Shown here: positions 43,985 through 52,713 of the stretch, piece after piece
Layout of the letters: each line of letters opens with the position of its first letter
How positions within the stretch are numbered: the first letter of the stretch is position 1
Origin: Saccharopolyspora erythraea NRRL 2338
GTDB taxonomy: Bacteria; Actinomycetota; Actinomycetes; Mycobacteriales; Pseudonocardiaceae
Length of the DNA stretch: 64,000 nt
NCBI RefSeq assembly: GCF_000062885.1
Contig: NC_009142.1
Coordinates: 6,313,584 to 6,377,583 of the forward strand
Reading direction: 5' to 3'
Translations under genes and position numbers: made by a program
Notes under the pieces: generated by a model
Databases searched by the model: none
The model's input: the letters and a program-made list of their open reading frames with translations, nothing else
Told to the model about the DNA's origin: nothing

Positions 43985-45911
43985 CAACGAGGTCAAGCAG
44001 CGACCTCGCCCGCTGAGCGCGCTGGGCCGCACCGCCGGTCCGCTGACCGGGCTGCTGGCGCTGGCGGTGCTGCTGGCGGTGCTGTCGCCGGACTTCCTGA
44101 CCGCCAACAACCTGCTCAACGTGGGTGTGCAGGCGTCGGTCGTGGCGGTGCTGGCCTTCGGCATGACGTTCGTGATCGTCAGCGGTGGCATCGACCTGTC
44201 GGTGGGCAGCGTCGCTGGGCTTTCCGGCATCGTCACCGGCTGGGCGGTAGCCGGGGCGGGACTGCCGCTGTGGCTGGCGATTCCGGTCGGGCTGGCCGCG
44301 GGCGCGGCGGCCGGGCTGCTCAGCGGTGTCCTGATCACCGCGGGGCGGGTGCCGCCGTTCATCGCGACCCTGGCGATGCTCAGCGTCGCGCGCGGTCTGG
44401 CCCTGGTGCTCGCCGACGGGCGTCCGATCAGCCTGGACGGCTGGCTCGCCGAGCTCGGCAGCGGCGAGTTGTTCGGGTTCCTGCCCTACCCGGTGCTGGT
44501 GATGCTGGCGATCGGGCTGCTGACGGCGTTCGTGCTGCGCCGCACCTATGCAGGGCGCGCGATGTACGCGATCGGCGGCAACGCCGAGGCCGCCCGCCTC
44601 TCCGGCATCAAGGTCAGCAGGCAGAAGCTGCTGATCTACGCGCTGTCCGGGCTTTTCGCGGCGGTGGCGGGCATCCTGCTCGCCGCGCGGCTGGCGTCGG
44701 CCCAGCCCGAGGCGGGCAGCGGCTACGAGCTGGACGCGATCGCGGCCGTGGTCATCGGCGGCGCGAGCCTCGCGGGTGGCGTCGGCTCGGCGCTGGGCAC
44801 CTTCGTCGGCGCCCTGGTGCTGGCGGTGCTGCGCAACGGGCTCAACCTGCTGGACGTCTCGGCGTTCTGGCAGCAGGTGGCCATCGGCGCGGTCATCGCG
44901 GTCGCGGTGCTGTTCGACACGCTGCGCCAGCGCAGGCGGACCGGGCGCCGCGGGGCGCTGCGGACCCCAGCGGTGCGGCGCGCCATCGCGGCCGTCACGG
45001 CGCTGCTCGTCGTCGCCGCGGGCTGGGCCGTCTACGAGCGGCAGCAGGGACCGGCCGACGCCAGGCTGCGCATCGCGCTCTCGGTGTCCACTTTGAACAA
45101 CCCGTTCTTCGTCGACGTCCGGGCGGGCGCGCAGGCCGAGGCCGACCGGCTCGGTGTGGAGCTGTCGGTGACCGACGCGGGCGAGGACGCCTCGCAGCAG
45201 GCCAACGCGGTGCAGAACGCCATCGCGCGCAACGCCGACGCGATCATCGTCAACCCCGTCGACTCCGACGCGGTGGTCCCTTCCGTCAAGGCGGCCAACG
45301 ACGCCGGGATCCCGGTGGTCGGCGTCGACCGCGCGCCCAGCGCGGGCACCGTGGTCACCACCGTCGCCTCCGACAACGTCACCGGCGGTCAGCTCGCGGC
45401 CAGGGAGCTCGTGCGACTGGTCGGGTCGGGTCCGGTGGCGGTGCTGGAGGGCAAGCCGGGCACCTCGGCGGCCAGGGAACGCGGGGAGGGCTTCACCAAC
45501 GAGATCCGCAACCACCCGCAGATCCAGGTCGTCGCCTCGCAGCCGGCCGACTTCGAGCGCACCAAGGCCCTCGACGTCATGCAGAACATCATGCAGTCGC
45601 ACCCGGAGGTCAGGGGCGTCTTCGCCGCCAACGACGAGATGGCCCTCGGCGCGGTCAAGGCACTCGGCGCCAGGGCGGGCACGGACGTCAAGGTCGTCGG
45701 GTTCGACGGCACCCCGGAAGGCCTCGACGCCGTCCGCGCGGGCACCGAAAGCGCCGACGTAGCCCAACAGCCGAAACTTCTCGGCAAGGCAGCCGTCGAG
45801 CAGGCCGTCCGCGCAGCCCGCGACCACAACCAGGGCCCTGGCCCGGCAACGAGCATCCCGGTCCAGGTAGTCACGAGGGAAACCGTGGAGCAGTTCCTAC
45901 GCGGCCAGTGA
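43977..45911 (+). CDS. Fused ABC permease and sugar-binding protein (RbsC-RbsB)
   Basis: One chain of 644 residues with two functions. Residues 1-325 are an RbsC/AraH-type permease (MTFVIVSGGIDLSVGSVAGL, AARLSGIKVSRQKLLIYALS, AVVIGGASLAGG). A basic linker and one extra membrane helix (about 340-360, AVTALLVVAAGWAVYE) lead to a periplasmic-binding domain (about 370-640) starting LRIALSVSTLNNPFFVDVRAG and containing ANDEMALGAVKALG and VVGFDGTPEGLDAV. The helix would place the binding domain outside the membrane, tethered to its permease. There is no internal stop or frameshift, so the fusion is real in this sequence. Confidence 0.93.
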   Translation: MPDNEVKQRPRPLSALGRTAGPLTGLLALAVLLAVLSPDFLTANNLLNVGVQASVVAVLAFGMTFVIVSGGIDLSVGSVAGLSGIVTGWAVAGAGLPLWLAIPVGLAAGAAAGLLSGVLITAGRVPPFIATLAMLSVARGLALVLADGRPISLDGWLAELGSGELFGFLPYPVLVMLAIGLLTAFVLRRTYAGRAMYAIGGNAEAARLSGIKVSRQKLLIYALSGLFAAVAGILLAARLASAQPEAGSGYELDAIAAVVIGGASLAGGVGSALGTFVGALVLAVLRNGLNLLDVSAFWQQVAIGAVIAVAVLFDTLRQRRRTGRRGALRTPAVRRAIAAVTALLVVAAGWAVYERQQGPADARLRIALSVSTLNNPFFVDVRAGAQAEADRLGVELSVTDAGEDASQQANAVQNAIARNADAIIVNPVDSDAVVPSVKAANDAGIPVVGVDRAPSAGTVVTTVASDNVTGGQLAARELVRLVGSGPVAVLEGKPGTSAARERGEGFTNEIRNHPQIQVVASQPADFERTKALDVMQNIMQSHPEVRGVFAANDEMALGAVKALGARAGTDVKVVGFDGTPEGLDAVRAGTESADVAQQPKLLGKAAVEQAVRAARDHNQGPGPATSIPVQVVTRETVEQFLRGQ

Positions 45912-45919
45912 CACGAAGC

Positions 45920-45949
45920 GGGCCCCGCCAACCCACAGGGGCGGGGCCC
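45920..45949 (+). terminator. Stem-loop after the ABC transporter
   Basis: GGGCCCCGCC (45920-45929) pairs with GGCGGGGCCC (45940-45949) around a 10-base loop, 8 bases after the stop codon. Confidence 0.8.
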
Positions 45950-46010
45950 CGGTTCTCATCCCGGAGACCTGCCGGGGGCCTGGGGGCGGCGAGCGCCCCA
46001 GAAACCCCCT

Positions 46011-46230
46011 TCTCAAGGCGACCCGCAAGGCCAGGGTGACCACCCCGAAAACTGGCCCACCCCCACTCTGAAAGAGACCCGCCAGCACCACCGGATGCGC
46101 CGAAAACCCACGCGCCCCTGCTCTCAAAGCGCCCCGCAATGCCAAGGTGACCACCCCGAGAGTCCCGCGCCCCCACCCTGAAGGCGACCCGCCAGCCCCA
46201 CCGGATGCCCCGCAAACCCACGCACCGCGA
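46011..46230. repeat. Two diverged tandem copies of a ~110-bp intergenic unit
   Basis: Copy one (about 46011-46118) and copy two (about 46119-46230) share successive blocks: GCAA(G/T)GCCA(G/A)GGTGACCACCCCGA, then CCCCCAC(T/C)CTGAA, GACCCGCCAGC, CCACCGGATG and AAACCCACGC. Similar blocks recur at 47885-48065, suggesting a dispersed non-coding repeat. No gene is seen in 45950-46300. Confidence 0.7.
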
Positions 46231-46307
46231 TACCGGCGAATCACCGTTCTTGCGACGCCCCGCTTGTTAGAGTTCTGCTCTTGGTGCCGGCCGGCGAGCG
46301 GGGGTTG

Positions 46308-47159
46308 GTGACATTGCCGGAGGACAAGAGGGAACCCCCGGAGAAGCAGGGCAGCTCCGGAGATCCGCCGTGGGTCCTGATCACCGGCGCGGCCGCGTCG
46401 ATCGTCGCGGTTCTCGGTTTCTTCGGGTTCTCCAACATCGAGCAGGTGACGAGCCTGTTCGCCGAATCCGCGTCACCGTCGTCAACCACCGAACCCACGC
46501 GAACGTCGACCGAGTTCGCGAAGTCGGAGACGACAGAGCCGGAATCCGCAGAGCCGGAATCCACGGAACGGGACAGCACTTCCGAGGCCGCCCGGCCGAC
46601 CTCCACCGAGTTCGACTCGAGCACGCTGGACGACATCTCGACCGACGAGACCCCGTTCACGCGGGACGCCCTGCTACCCGGAACCTTCACCGACAGCAAG
46701 GGAGTCGAGTACTCGCTGGTGGCCTCGGGCACCCACGACTGCACCTCCGCGGCCCACATGAGCAGCAACATGCGGGAGCTGCTCAGCGAGTTCGACTGCT
46801 CCAGGAGTGTGACCGGGAACTACCGGCCCGGTGACGACAGCATCCTGGTTTCCGTCCAGGTGCAGGCATTCGAAGACGCTTCGACCGCGCAGCGGTTGTC
46901 CGACGCCATCGGACGCACGGAGACCGTCAACTACGGAATCTTCTGCCCGACCAACGGCGTCGGAAGCGACGCCTGCGGCAGCTCGGACTACCCCGAGGCG
47001 GAGATTTCGCAGTACCGCGCCGCAGACCACAGGTATCTGGTCCTGGCAACCGCCTTCTACACGAACCTGACGTCGGACAGCCGCAGCGCGGAATGGACCG
47101 GCCCCGCCGCCAAGGCCGCCTCCAGAGCCGCGGGCCCGGAGAACCACGTCGGGAGCTAG
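46308..47159 (+). CDS. Membrane-anchored protein with Thr/Ser/Glu-rich linker
   Basis: About 283 residues. One transmembrane helix near the N terminus (WVLITGAAASIVAVLGFFGF) is followed by a long low-complexity linker of T, S, E and P, then a C-terminal extracellular domain with paired cysteines (GTHDCTSAAHMS, SEFDCSRSV, FCPTNGVGSDACGS). This is the layout of actinobacterial surface proteins with an unknown sensor or binding domain. GTG 46308 is chosen after GGGGG; TTG 46281 and GTG 46284 are in-frame alternatives. Confidence 0.7.
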   Translation: MTLPEDKREPPEKQGSSGDPPWVLITGAAASIVAVLGFFGFSNIEQVTSLFAESASPSSTTEPTRTSTEFAKSETTEPESAEPESTERDSTSEAARPTSTEFDSSTLDDISTDETPFTRDALLPGTFTDSKGVEYSLVASGTHDCTSAAHMSSNMRELLSEFDCSRSVTGNYRPGDDSILVSVQVQAFEDASTAQRLSDAIGRTETVNYGIFCPTNGVGSDACGSSDYPEAEISQYRAADHRYLVLATAFYTNLTSDSRSAEWTGPAAKAASRAAGPENHVGS

Positions 47160-47243
47160 GACGTCTGACCGCCGGGCCGGCGTTGGCACGGCCGTCTTGC
47201 CGTCTCTCGCGGCTGGAACCGTACGTGCCCGAGGAAACGGTAC

Positions 47244-47804
47244 CTACGAGTCCTGATCAGGTGCCGTGATCCCGAGGTCGACACGCATGACGTGGCGCAG
47301 TCGCCACACGGCGTCCCACAGCGCGTCCATGCCGTCCCGGACGGCTTCCACGTTCTCTCCCTGCTCGGCAGTACCTCTGTCAAGCCGGACCAACCGGCCG
47401 TAAAGCTCACCGAAGTGACGGTTCACCGTGCTGGCCGCCGCCATCACGGTGTCGGGCAGCATCATCGAAGCCTCGGCGTGGCGCAAGCGGTGATCCCGGC
47501 GCACCCGGTCCAGCTCTGACCGCAGCTCCTCGGTCACTTCGCCCTTCTCCAGAGCGTGCAGGACGTTCGTCGCCACGTTCATGAAGTCGCGAGTACCGGC
47601 GGTGAGGGCCGCGTAGCAGGTGCGCCGCGCCTCGAACTGGGCCTGGCGAGTGGCGTACTCGCGTTCGTCCGCCTGGAGTTGTCTTGCATGTTCCAGCTCC
47701 CGGCTCTTGGCACGGTTGGCACTGCGCTGTGTGAGCAGGGCGGATGCGAGCGTGCCGCCAATGCCCAGGACCGCGACCACGATCTGGCTGATTGCGCTAA
47801 GCAA
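47244..47804 (-). CDS. Membrane-anchored coiled-coil protein
   Basis: About 186 residues from TTG 47804, which follows GGGGGA. An N-terminal helix crosses the membrane (ISQIVVAVLGIGGTLASALL), then a long charged helical region (RELEHARQLQADEREYATRQ) forms a likely coiled coil. The open frame extends upstream to 47936 into repeat-like DNA. No family recognised. Convergent with the surface protein gene before it. Confidence 0.65.
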   Translation of the reverse strand: MLSAISQIVVAVLGIGGTLASALLTQRSANRAKSRELEHARQLQADEREYATRQAQFEARRTCYAALTAGTRDFMNVATNVLHALEKGEVTEELRSELDRVRRDHRLRHAEASMMLPDTVMAAASTVNRHFGELYGRLVRLDRGTAEQGENVEAVRDGMDALWDAVWRLRHVMRVDLGITAPDQDS

Positions 47805-47884
47805 TACCGTCCCCCGGCTCCGATCGACTTGCGCGGACTTTACCTGCCGCTGGACGCCTGCGAGGGCGGTACGACGGTATTCGG

Positions 47885-48065
47885 GTGAGCCGCCAACCCG
47901 AGCCGCTGCCCCGAAAACTTGCGCCCTCCGAAGCACGCCGCAGACCCGCTGGATGCGTCGAAAAAACCCCCGCTCCCGAAGTCACCCGCAATGCCAAGGC
48001 GGCAGCCCGAATCCGTCAAAAAGCCGTGCTCCCACCGCCGAAGTGACCAGCCGCGACTCCACCTT
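47885..48065. repeat. Intergenic repeat related to 46011-46230
   Basis: Blocks such as CACCCGCAATGCCAAGG(C/T)GG, TGCCCCGAAAAC, GACCCGCTGGATGCGTCGAAAA and repeated CTCCCGAAG/CGCCGAAGTGACC resemble the units at 46011-46230 in order and wording. No gene is seen here. Confidence 0.55.
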
Positions 48066-48090
48066 CCCGTCACTTCCTGTCACTCCGCTG

Positions 48091-48309
48091 TCACTCCGCG
48101 CTGTCCGCGGGCACTAGCTTGGTAGTCGGAAAGCGAAAGCTCTTCCCGCGGACCCGGTCTGGTGTTTTGACCGCCCTTCCCCCGAGCACCGGACCGTGCC
48201 TGGCCAAGGGGCGCTCGCTGGTGGTTCCTCCGTTTCCCACCGCCCCCTTGGCCAGGCATTCCACTTCCCTCGTCAGGCGCTCCATGTCCTCGGCCACATC
48301 GATGCGCAC
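48091..48309 (-). CDS. Hypothetical 72-residue protein
   Basis: From GTG 48309, preceded by AGGAAG, a short basic protein with an opening amphipathic helix (RIDVAEDMERLTREVECLAK) and a basic tail (DRVRGKSFRFPTTK). It lies 70 bases downstream of the M20 gene on the same strand. No family recognised; the reading frame is supported only by the ribosome site and a plausible helix. Confidence 0.4.
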   Translation of the reverse strand: MRIDVAEDMERLTREVECLAKGAVGNGGTTSERPLARHGPVLGGRAVKTPDRVRGKSFRFPTTKLVPADSAE

Positions 48310-48379
48310 CGCACTTCCTAGAGGGCCCGGAGGCCCCGCGGCCCGACCGCCCACAGCCGCCAAGCGCCCCCACCGCGAC

Positions 48380-49867
48380 TCACTCGAAGTAAGCCGCCAC
48401 GTTCACCGCTCCGCCCGCGCGCTCGAACTCCGCGTGCGCGGCCTCTCGCAGGTCCGCGTCGCCGAGGTAGTCCAGGGCCGTGGATGCGAGCCCGTACGCT
48501 CCGTCGAGCACTGCCCTGTCCCCCGTCTCCGATCCGGCCGCCGCGGCGAACTCCGCCGTGTGCAAGGACAGGTTCTCGCCTTCCAGGCCGATCATGGCGT
48601 GGATGGCCGGCATCCGGTAGCTGAGGTTCCCCAGATCCGTCGAGCCGGTGAGGTGTTCGGGAACCACCCCGCGCGGCAGTGCCGTCCGTCCGCGCTCGGC
48701 CTGGTGCCGCGCCCAGCGTCCGGCGAGCGCGTCGTTGTGCCGGATCGGCATGTAGGCGGGTTGCTGGTCCCAGCGCAGTTCGAGCCCGCATCCGGTCATC
48801 TCCGCCGCGCCGCTCGCGATCGCTTCGACGCGACCGGCCAGCTCTCGCAGCGTGCCGGGGTCGGACGAGCGCAGGTAGAACAGCGCCGCGGCCCGTTCCG
48901 GCACGATGTTGGGCCGCTGGCCGCCGTCGGTGATGATGCCGTGCACGCGGTCCGTAGACGGCATGTGCTGCCGCAGCGCGGCCACGCCCTGGTAGGTCGC
49001 CACGACGGCGTCGAGGGCGTTGCGGCCCATGAACGGCTGCGCCGAGGCGTGCGCGGCGATGCCGTGGAAGATCACCTCGACCTGGCGGCGGCCGAGGAAC
49101 GGGTGCGCCGCGATGTCGTGGGAGAACGGGTGCAGCATCACCACCGCGTCGACGTCGTCGAACACACCGGCCCTGGCGAGGTGTTCCTTGCCGCCGCCGC
49201 CCTCCTCCGCCGGGGTGCCGATCAGGCTGACCCGGCCCGGGATGCCTCCGTCCTCGGCAGCCAGCGCGCTCGCGGCCGCGAGGAAGCCACCCACCGCCGA
49301 GCAGCAGATGATGTTGTGCCCGCAGCCGTGCCCGATGCCCGGCAGCGCGTCGTACTCCGCCAGGAACGCCACGTGCGGCACGCGAGTCCGCGCATCCACG
49401 CCGACGCCACCGCTCGCCGCACTTCCAGCCGGGCCGCTCGCCGCACCCCCGCTCCCCGCGTCCGAACCCGGGACTCGCCCCTTCGCCTCGCTGCCCGCGT
49501 TCGAGTCCGAACCCGGGAGTCCCGCCTTCGCCTCATCCCCGTATCCGACGTCCACCCGCAGGGCCGTCTCCAGCCCTCCGACGCCGACCTCGGCGTCGAA
49601 GCCGTGCCTGCGCAGCAGTTCGGCGACCTGCCGGACCGACCGGTGCTCGGCGAAGCCCTCCTCGGGGTGGGCGTGCAGGTCGCGGCTGAGTTCCACCAGG
49701 TCGGCGCCGTGCGCGTCCAGCCACGACTCGACGCGGCGGTGCAGTGCCGGGTCGGCGCCGTCGAAGCCGGAGCCGACCGGTTCGGCCGCCGCCACCGCTC
49801 GCGCGGTCGACTCGGCCACGGAACGCAGGTAGGAGTCGTCGGGCTGCAAGGGCTGAGAGCGATTCAC
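48380..49867 (-). CDS. M20-family amidohydrolase/peptidase with low-complexity insert
   Basis: A 495-residue M20 metallopeptidase, closest in pattern to AbgB-like amidohydrolases. Metal ligands are visible as HAHPEEGFAEH (about 48), GHGCGHN (about 180) and the acidic pair in GTPAEEGGGGKE (about 213). An unusual 45-60 residue stretch rich in Gly, Ala and Ser (around residues 108-155) precedes the GHGCGHN strand and contains two copies of an EAK-x-x-PGSD-like unit. The rest is normal, so the enzyme is probably active. Substrate unknown, possibly an N-acyl or aminoacyl conjugate. Confidence 0.9.
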   Translation of the reverse strand: MNRSQPLQPDDSYLRSVAESTARAVAAAEPVGSGFDGADPALHRRVESWLDAHGADLVELSRDLHAHPEEGFAEHRSVRQVAELLRRHGFDAEVGVGGLETALRVDVGYGDEAKAGLPGSDSNAGSEAKGRVPGSDAGSGGAASGPAGSAASGGVGVDARTRVPHVAFLAEYDALPGIGHGCGHNIICCSAVGGFLAAASALAAEDGGIPGRVSLIGTPAEEGGGGKEHLARAGVFDDVDAVVMLHPFSHDIAAHPFLGRRQVEVIFHGIAAHASAQPFMGRNALDAVVATYQGVAALRQHMPSTDRVHGIITDGGQRPNIVPERAAALFYLRSSDPGTLRELAGRVEAIASGAAEMTGCGLELRWDQQPAYMPIRHNDALAGRWARHQAERGRTALPRGVVPEHLTGSTDLGNLSYRMPAIHAMIGLEGENLSLHTAEFAAAAGSETGDRAVLDGAYGLASTALDYLGDADLREAAHAEFERAGGAVNVAAYFE

Positions 49868-50005
49868 ACCCCGACCTTAGGAGCAAACTCCGGTTGAGCG
49901 AAGCTCCTGGCGCGTCGGAAACAAGCCGCTACGGCCTGTGCGCACCCCCGCCCGCACCCGCTACCAGCAAGCGACGAGCCCACACGTACCTCGGGAGTTC
50001 CTCCG

Positions 50006-50761
50006 TCAGGCCCGCGGCGGGCTCGCCGGTCCGAGGAACCGGTGCGCCAGCATCGTCCCGCCGACGACCGCCGACGGGATGACGAGGAGCTGGGCGACCG
50101 GGACCAGGCACAGCAGGTAGGTCGGCAGCCCGAAGCCGAGGACCGCGGCGCGGTTGCGGCGCAGCGTCCGGCGGCGGTCGGCCAGCGAGAGCCCGCGCCG
50201 CTGGAAGACCAGGCCGACCATCTCCATCGTCACCACCCACGCCCCGAACAGGGCGCCCAGCACCGGGGCGGCGATCTGGCCGGCGACGGGGATGAACCCG
50301 ATCACGAACAGGACGACGGCGCCCACCAGGGCGATCAGCAGCAGCTTGAGCGAGTCGCGGATGCCCCGGCCGAGCTCGCGGACGAGCCCGGCGCCGTCAC
50401 CGGAGGTGTCCAGCCCGAGGCGCTCCTCGGTCTTCTCCGCGATGTGCTCGTAGAACGGGCCGCCGATGAGCAGGGTCAGCGCGATGAACGTGACCGTTCC
50501 CAGCAGTGCTCCGGCGCCGATCATCGCCAGCGCGAGCAGCAGGCGCAGCGCTCCGCGCAGGGACTCCGCCCAGCCGTCGGCGAACGGGGTCAGCGCGGTC
50601 GCCAGGTCGCCGCTGTAGTAGACCAGCGTGCCCAGCGATCCGAGCAGCAGCAGCGCGCTGATCAGCGCGGGAAGGGCTCCCAGCAGCAGGAGCTTCGGCG
50701 AGCGCAGGATCATGCCGAATCCGGCGCCCAGCGTGCGGACTCCGGCGACGAAGCTGTTCAT
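50006..50761 (-). CDS. EI24 domain membrane protein (CysZ-like)
   Basis: A 251-residue protein with four to six membrane helices (LLLLGALPALISALLLLGSLG, LLLALAMIGAGALLGTVTF, and later LLLIALVGAVVLFVIGFIPV). The layout, and WVVTMEMVGLVFQRRGLSLA with its basic loop, match the EI24/CysZ family, which includes sulfate transporters and poorly known membrane proteins. Transport role is inferred from family only. The start is ATG 50761. Confidence 0.88.
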   Translation of the reverse strand: MNSFVAGVRTLGAGFGMILRSPKLLLLGALPALISALLLLGSLGTLVYYSGDLATALTPFADGWAESLRGALRLLLALAMIGAGALLGTVTFIALTLLIGGPFYEHIAEKTEERLGLDTSGDGAGLVRELGRGIRDSLKLLLIALVGAVVLFVIGFIPVAGQIAAPVLGALFGAWVVTMEMVGLVFQRRGLSLADRRRTLRRNRAAVLGFGLPTYLLCLVPVAQLLVIPSAVVGGTMLAHRFLGPASPPRA

Positions 50762-51113
50762 GTCTCTCCCGGGCGGTGTGGGTGTCGACCGAACCGTATC
50801 GGCCGGACACCCTCCCGCGCGGGCGATTGGGACGAATCACACCGGTCACTGTGGACGGTCGGGGCCCGCGGACCACCATGCCGCCAACCCTCGGAGAGCC
50901 GCGTCAAGTCCCCGACCGCCGCAAGCACCGCCGACACCCGCCGCCAGACACCAGCGCCCGCACCATCCCGCGCGCCACCGCCCCGTTGCGGCTCCGCATG
51001 ACTCCGACACCGGTCCCGCGCTTTACCATCCCGCGCGCCGAAGCCTGGTGCGGCTTCGCATCACTCCGAAGCCCGCGCCGTCCCGCCCGCTGCCGCTCCG
51101 CGCCGGCTCCGCA
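50762..51113. other. Intergenic region with degenerate short repeats
   Basis: About 350 bases with no convincing gene. It contains diverged copies of a GCGGCTTCGCATCACTCCGA-like unit near 50983-51003, 51048-51070 and 51103-51122; the last runs into the 3' end of the next minus-strand gene. Confidence 0.5.
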
Positions 51114-51347
51114 TCACTCCGCGACGTGGTGCCTGCGGTGGCGATGGGCGGCGTGGCGGGCGGCCGACGTCAGCCGTCCGCGGAAGGGGCCGCGATGCCG
51201 CGGTTGCGGTTGCGGTTCGCGGTGGTTGGCGTGCAGCTCGACGAGCACCACGTCCGGGTTCTCCCCCGCGTGGCAGCGCCAGAGCATCCTCAGCAACTCG
51301 TCCTCGGTCAGGACCCAGCGGCGGCCGAAAACGTCATCGTCCTTCAT
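51114..51347 (-). CDS. Hypothetical 77-residue protein with His/Arg-rich tail
   Basis: From ATG 51347, preceded by AGGAG at 5 bases: MKDDDVFGRRWVLTEDELLR, then MLWRCHAGENPDVVLVELHA, followed by an Arg/His-rich tail. The first 45 residues look like a folded domain common as a small actinobacterial protein; the tail derives from repeat-like DNA. It lies divergent from the iron-transport gene. Function unknown. Confidence 0.65.
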   Translation of the reverse strand: MKDDDVFGRRWVLTEDELLRMLWRCHAGENPDVVLVELHANHREPQPQPRHRGPFRGRLTSAARHAAHRHRRHHVAE

Positions 51348-51472
51348 CGCGACTCCTGACACCGGTAGGTGCGCGACCACGCGACAGCTCGATTTCCACG
51401 ATAACCCACCGAAGAGCACTTCCGGCCGGTCGGCGATCAACGCTTCCAACCCGCAACCACACCCCGGACTAC

Positions 51473-51491
51473 TTAGGTTAGCCTTCCTTAT
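51473..51491 (+). promoter_or_regulatory. DtxR/IdeR-like iron box
   Basis: TTAGGTTAGCCTTCCTTAT matches the IdeR/DtxR 19-bp consensus at about 14 of 19 positions, with a perfect left half. It is 46 bases upstream of the siderophore-binding protein start, so iron-replete repression is expected. Confidence 0.8.
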
Positions 51492-51537
51492 ATTCGTCCC
51501 GACGGCACATGCGTCCGGATCAGCGAAGGGGACGCCG

Positions 51538-52575
51538 ATGACTCCTCCACCAGCACCCAGCGCCCGCCTTCCCCGACTGGGCAGGCGCGGGTTCCTGGCA
51601 GGCGTCTCCGGCGTCGTCGCGACCGGGCTCGCCGCCGGACTCACCGCCTGCGGGGGCGGTTCCTCGCAGGCCCCCGCCGAAGGGCTGGCGCCGAGCGCGG
51701 GATTCCCGGTCAGCATCCCCAACCGCTACGGCACCGCGCAGATCGCCTCCGCCCCGCGGCAGATCGTCACGCTCGGCATCACCGACCACGACGTGCTGCT
51801 GCCGCTGGGCGTGGTGCCTGCCGGGCTGACCGCGTGGGGACCGTGGCCCGCCGGCGTGGGGCCGTGGGTTGAGCCGATGCTCGGCGGTCAGCGGCCGAAG
51901 GTGTTCGGCAGCGAGGTCGACGTCGAAGGCGTGATCGCCCAGACCCCGGACCTGATGATCGCGCTGCAGAGCGCGCTGACCCAGGACCAGTACAACCGGC
52001 TCAGCAGCTTCAACCCGGTGCTCGCGCAGCCGCCGGGCACCATCGACTACGGGGTCGACTGGAGGGTGCAGGCCGAGACGATCGGGAAGGCCGTCGGCAG
52101 GCAGGCCGACGTGCAGCGGCTGATCTCCGAGACCCAGTCGCGCATCGACCGCACCCGCGCCGAGAACCCGCTGTTCGCCGGCCGCACGCACGTCACGGTG
52201 CGCACCGACTCGGCGGGCACCTACGCCGCCTACACCAAGGCCGACGCGCGCACGCGCCTGCTGGAACAGCTCGGCCTGCGGCTCTCGCCCGCCATCGAGG
52301 CGATGGACAGCAAGGGCAGGTTCAACGTCAAGGTCAGCAAGGAGCAGGTCTCGCTGCTCGACGCCGACGTGGTGATCGTCACCACGGCCAAGCCGACCGA
52401 CGTCGAGGCTGTGCGCAAGGACCCGCTGCTGAACAACCTGGGCGCGGCCAAGCGGGGCGCGCTGGTCGTGCTCGACGACTACGACCTGACCATGGCGCTG
52501 GGCTCGGCGACGGTCTCCAGCATCCCGTTCGCGCTCGACCGGCTCACGCCGAAGCTCGTCGACGCGCTGAGCTGA
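51538..52575 (+). CDS. Iron-siderophore ABC transporter substrate-binding lipoprotein
   Basis: A 345-residue FepB/FecB-type binding protein. A twin-arginine signal (GRRGFLAGVSGV) leads to a lipobox ending TAC (Cys about 38) and the mature domain PQIVTLGITDHDVLLPLGVV with the later VILDDYDLTMALGSATVSSI. It binds ferric siderophores outside the cell and delivers them to a FecCD-type permease, which is not encoded in this window. ATG 51538 has an AAGGGGA ribosome site. An iron box lies in front. Confidence 0.93.
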   Translation: MTPPPAPSARLPRLGRRGFLAGVSGVVATGLAAGLTACGGGSSQAPAEGLAPSAGFPVSIPNRYGTAQIASAPRQIVTLGITDHDVLLPLGVVPAGLTAWGPWPAGVGPWVEPMLGGQRPKVFGSEVDVEGVIAQTPDLMIALQSALTQDQYNRLSSFNPVLAQPPGTIDYGVDWRVQAETIGKAVGRQADVQRLISETQSRIDRTRAENPLFAGRTHVTVRTDSAGTYAAYTKADARTRLLEQLGLRLSPAIEAMDSKGRFNVKVSKEQVSLLDADVVIVTTAKPTDVEAVRKDPLLNNLGAAKRGALVVLDDYDLTMALGSATVSSIPFALDRLTPKLVDALS

Positions 52576-52641
52576 CGCCCTCCCGAGGCCACTGAGCTGA
52601 CGCCCACCGGGACCACTGAGCTGACGCCCTCCGGGGCGTCT
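52569..52641 (+). repeat. Three tandem ~24-bp units at the end of the siderophore gene
   Basis: GAGCTGACGCCC-type units start at 52569, 52594 and 52618. The first contains the gene's own stop TGA, so the tail of the gene has been copied twice more. Confidence 0.8.
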
Positions 52642-52713
52642 TCCGACCGGTTGCGAGCCGCCGCCACGTGGCGAGCTTGCAACCGGTTGGATCAACCACG
52701 ACGATACGTCGCT

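Noticed and set aside
46241-46771. Minus-strand Ser/Val-rich frame opposite the surface protein
   Set aside because: It mirrors the Thr/Ser/Glu linker of the plus-strand gene, which has a membrane helix and paired cysteines.
52569-52641. Possible CRISPR-like array in the short tandem repeats
   Set aside because: The units are directly adjacent with no spacers and include the end of a gene.
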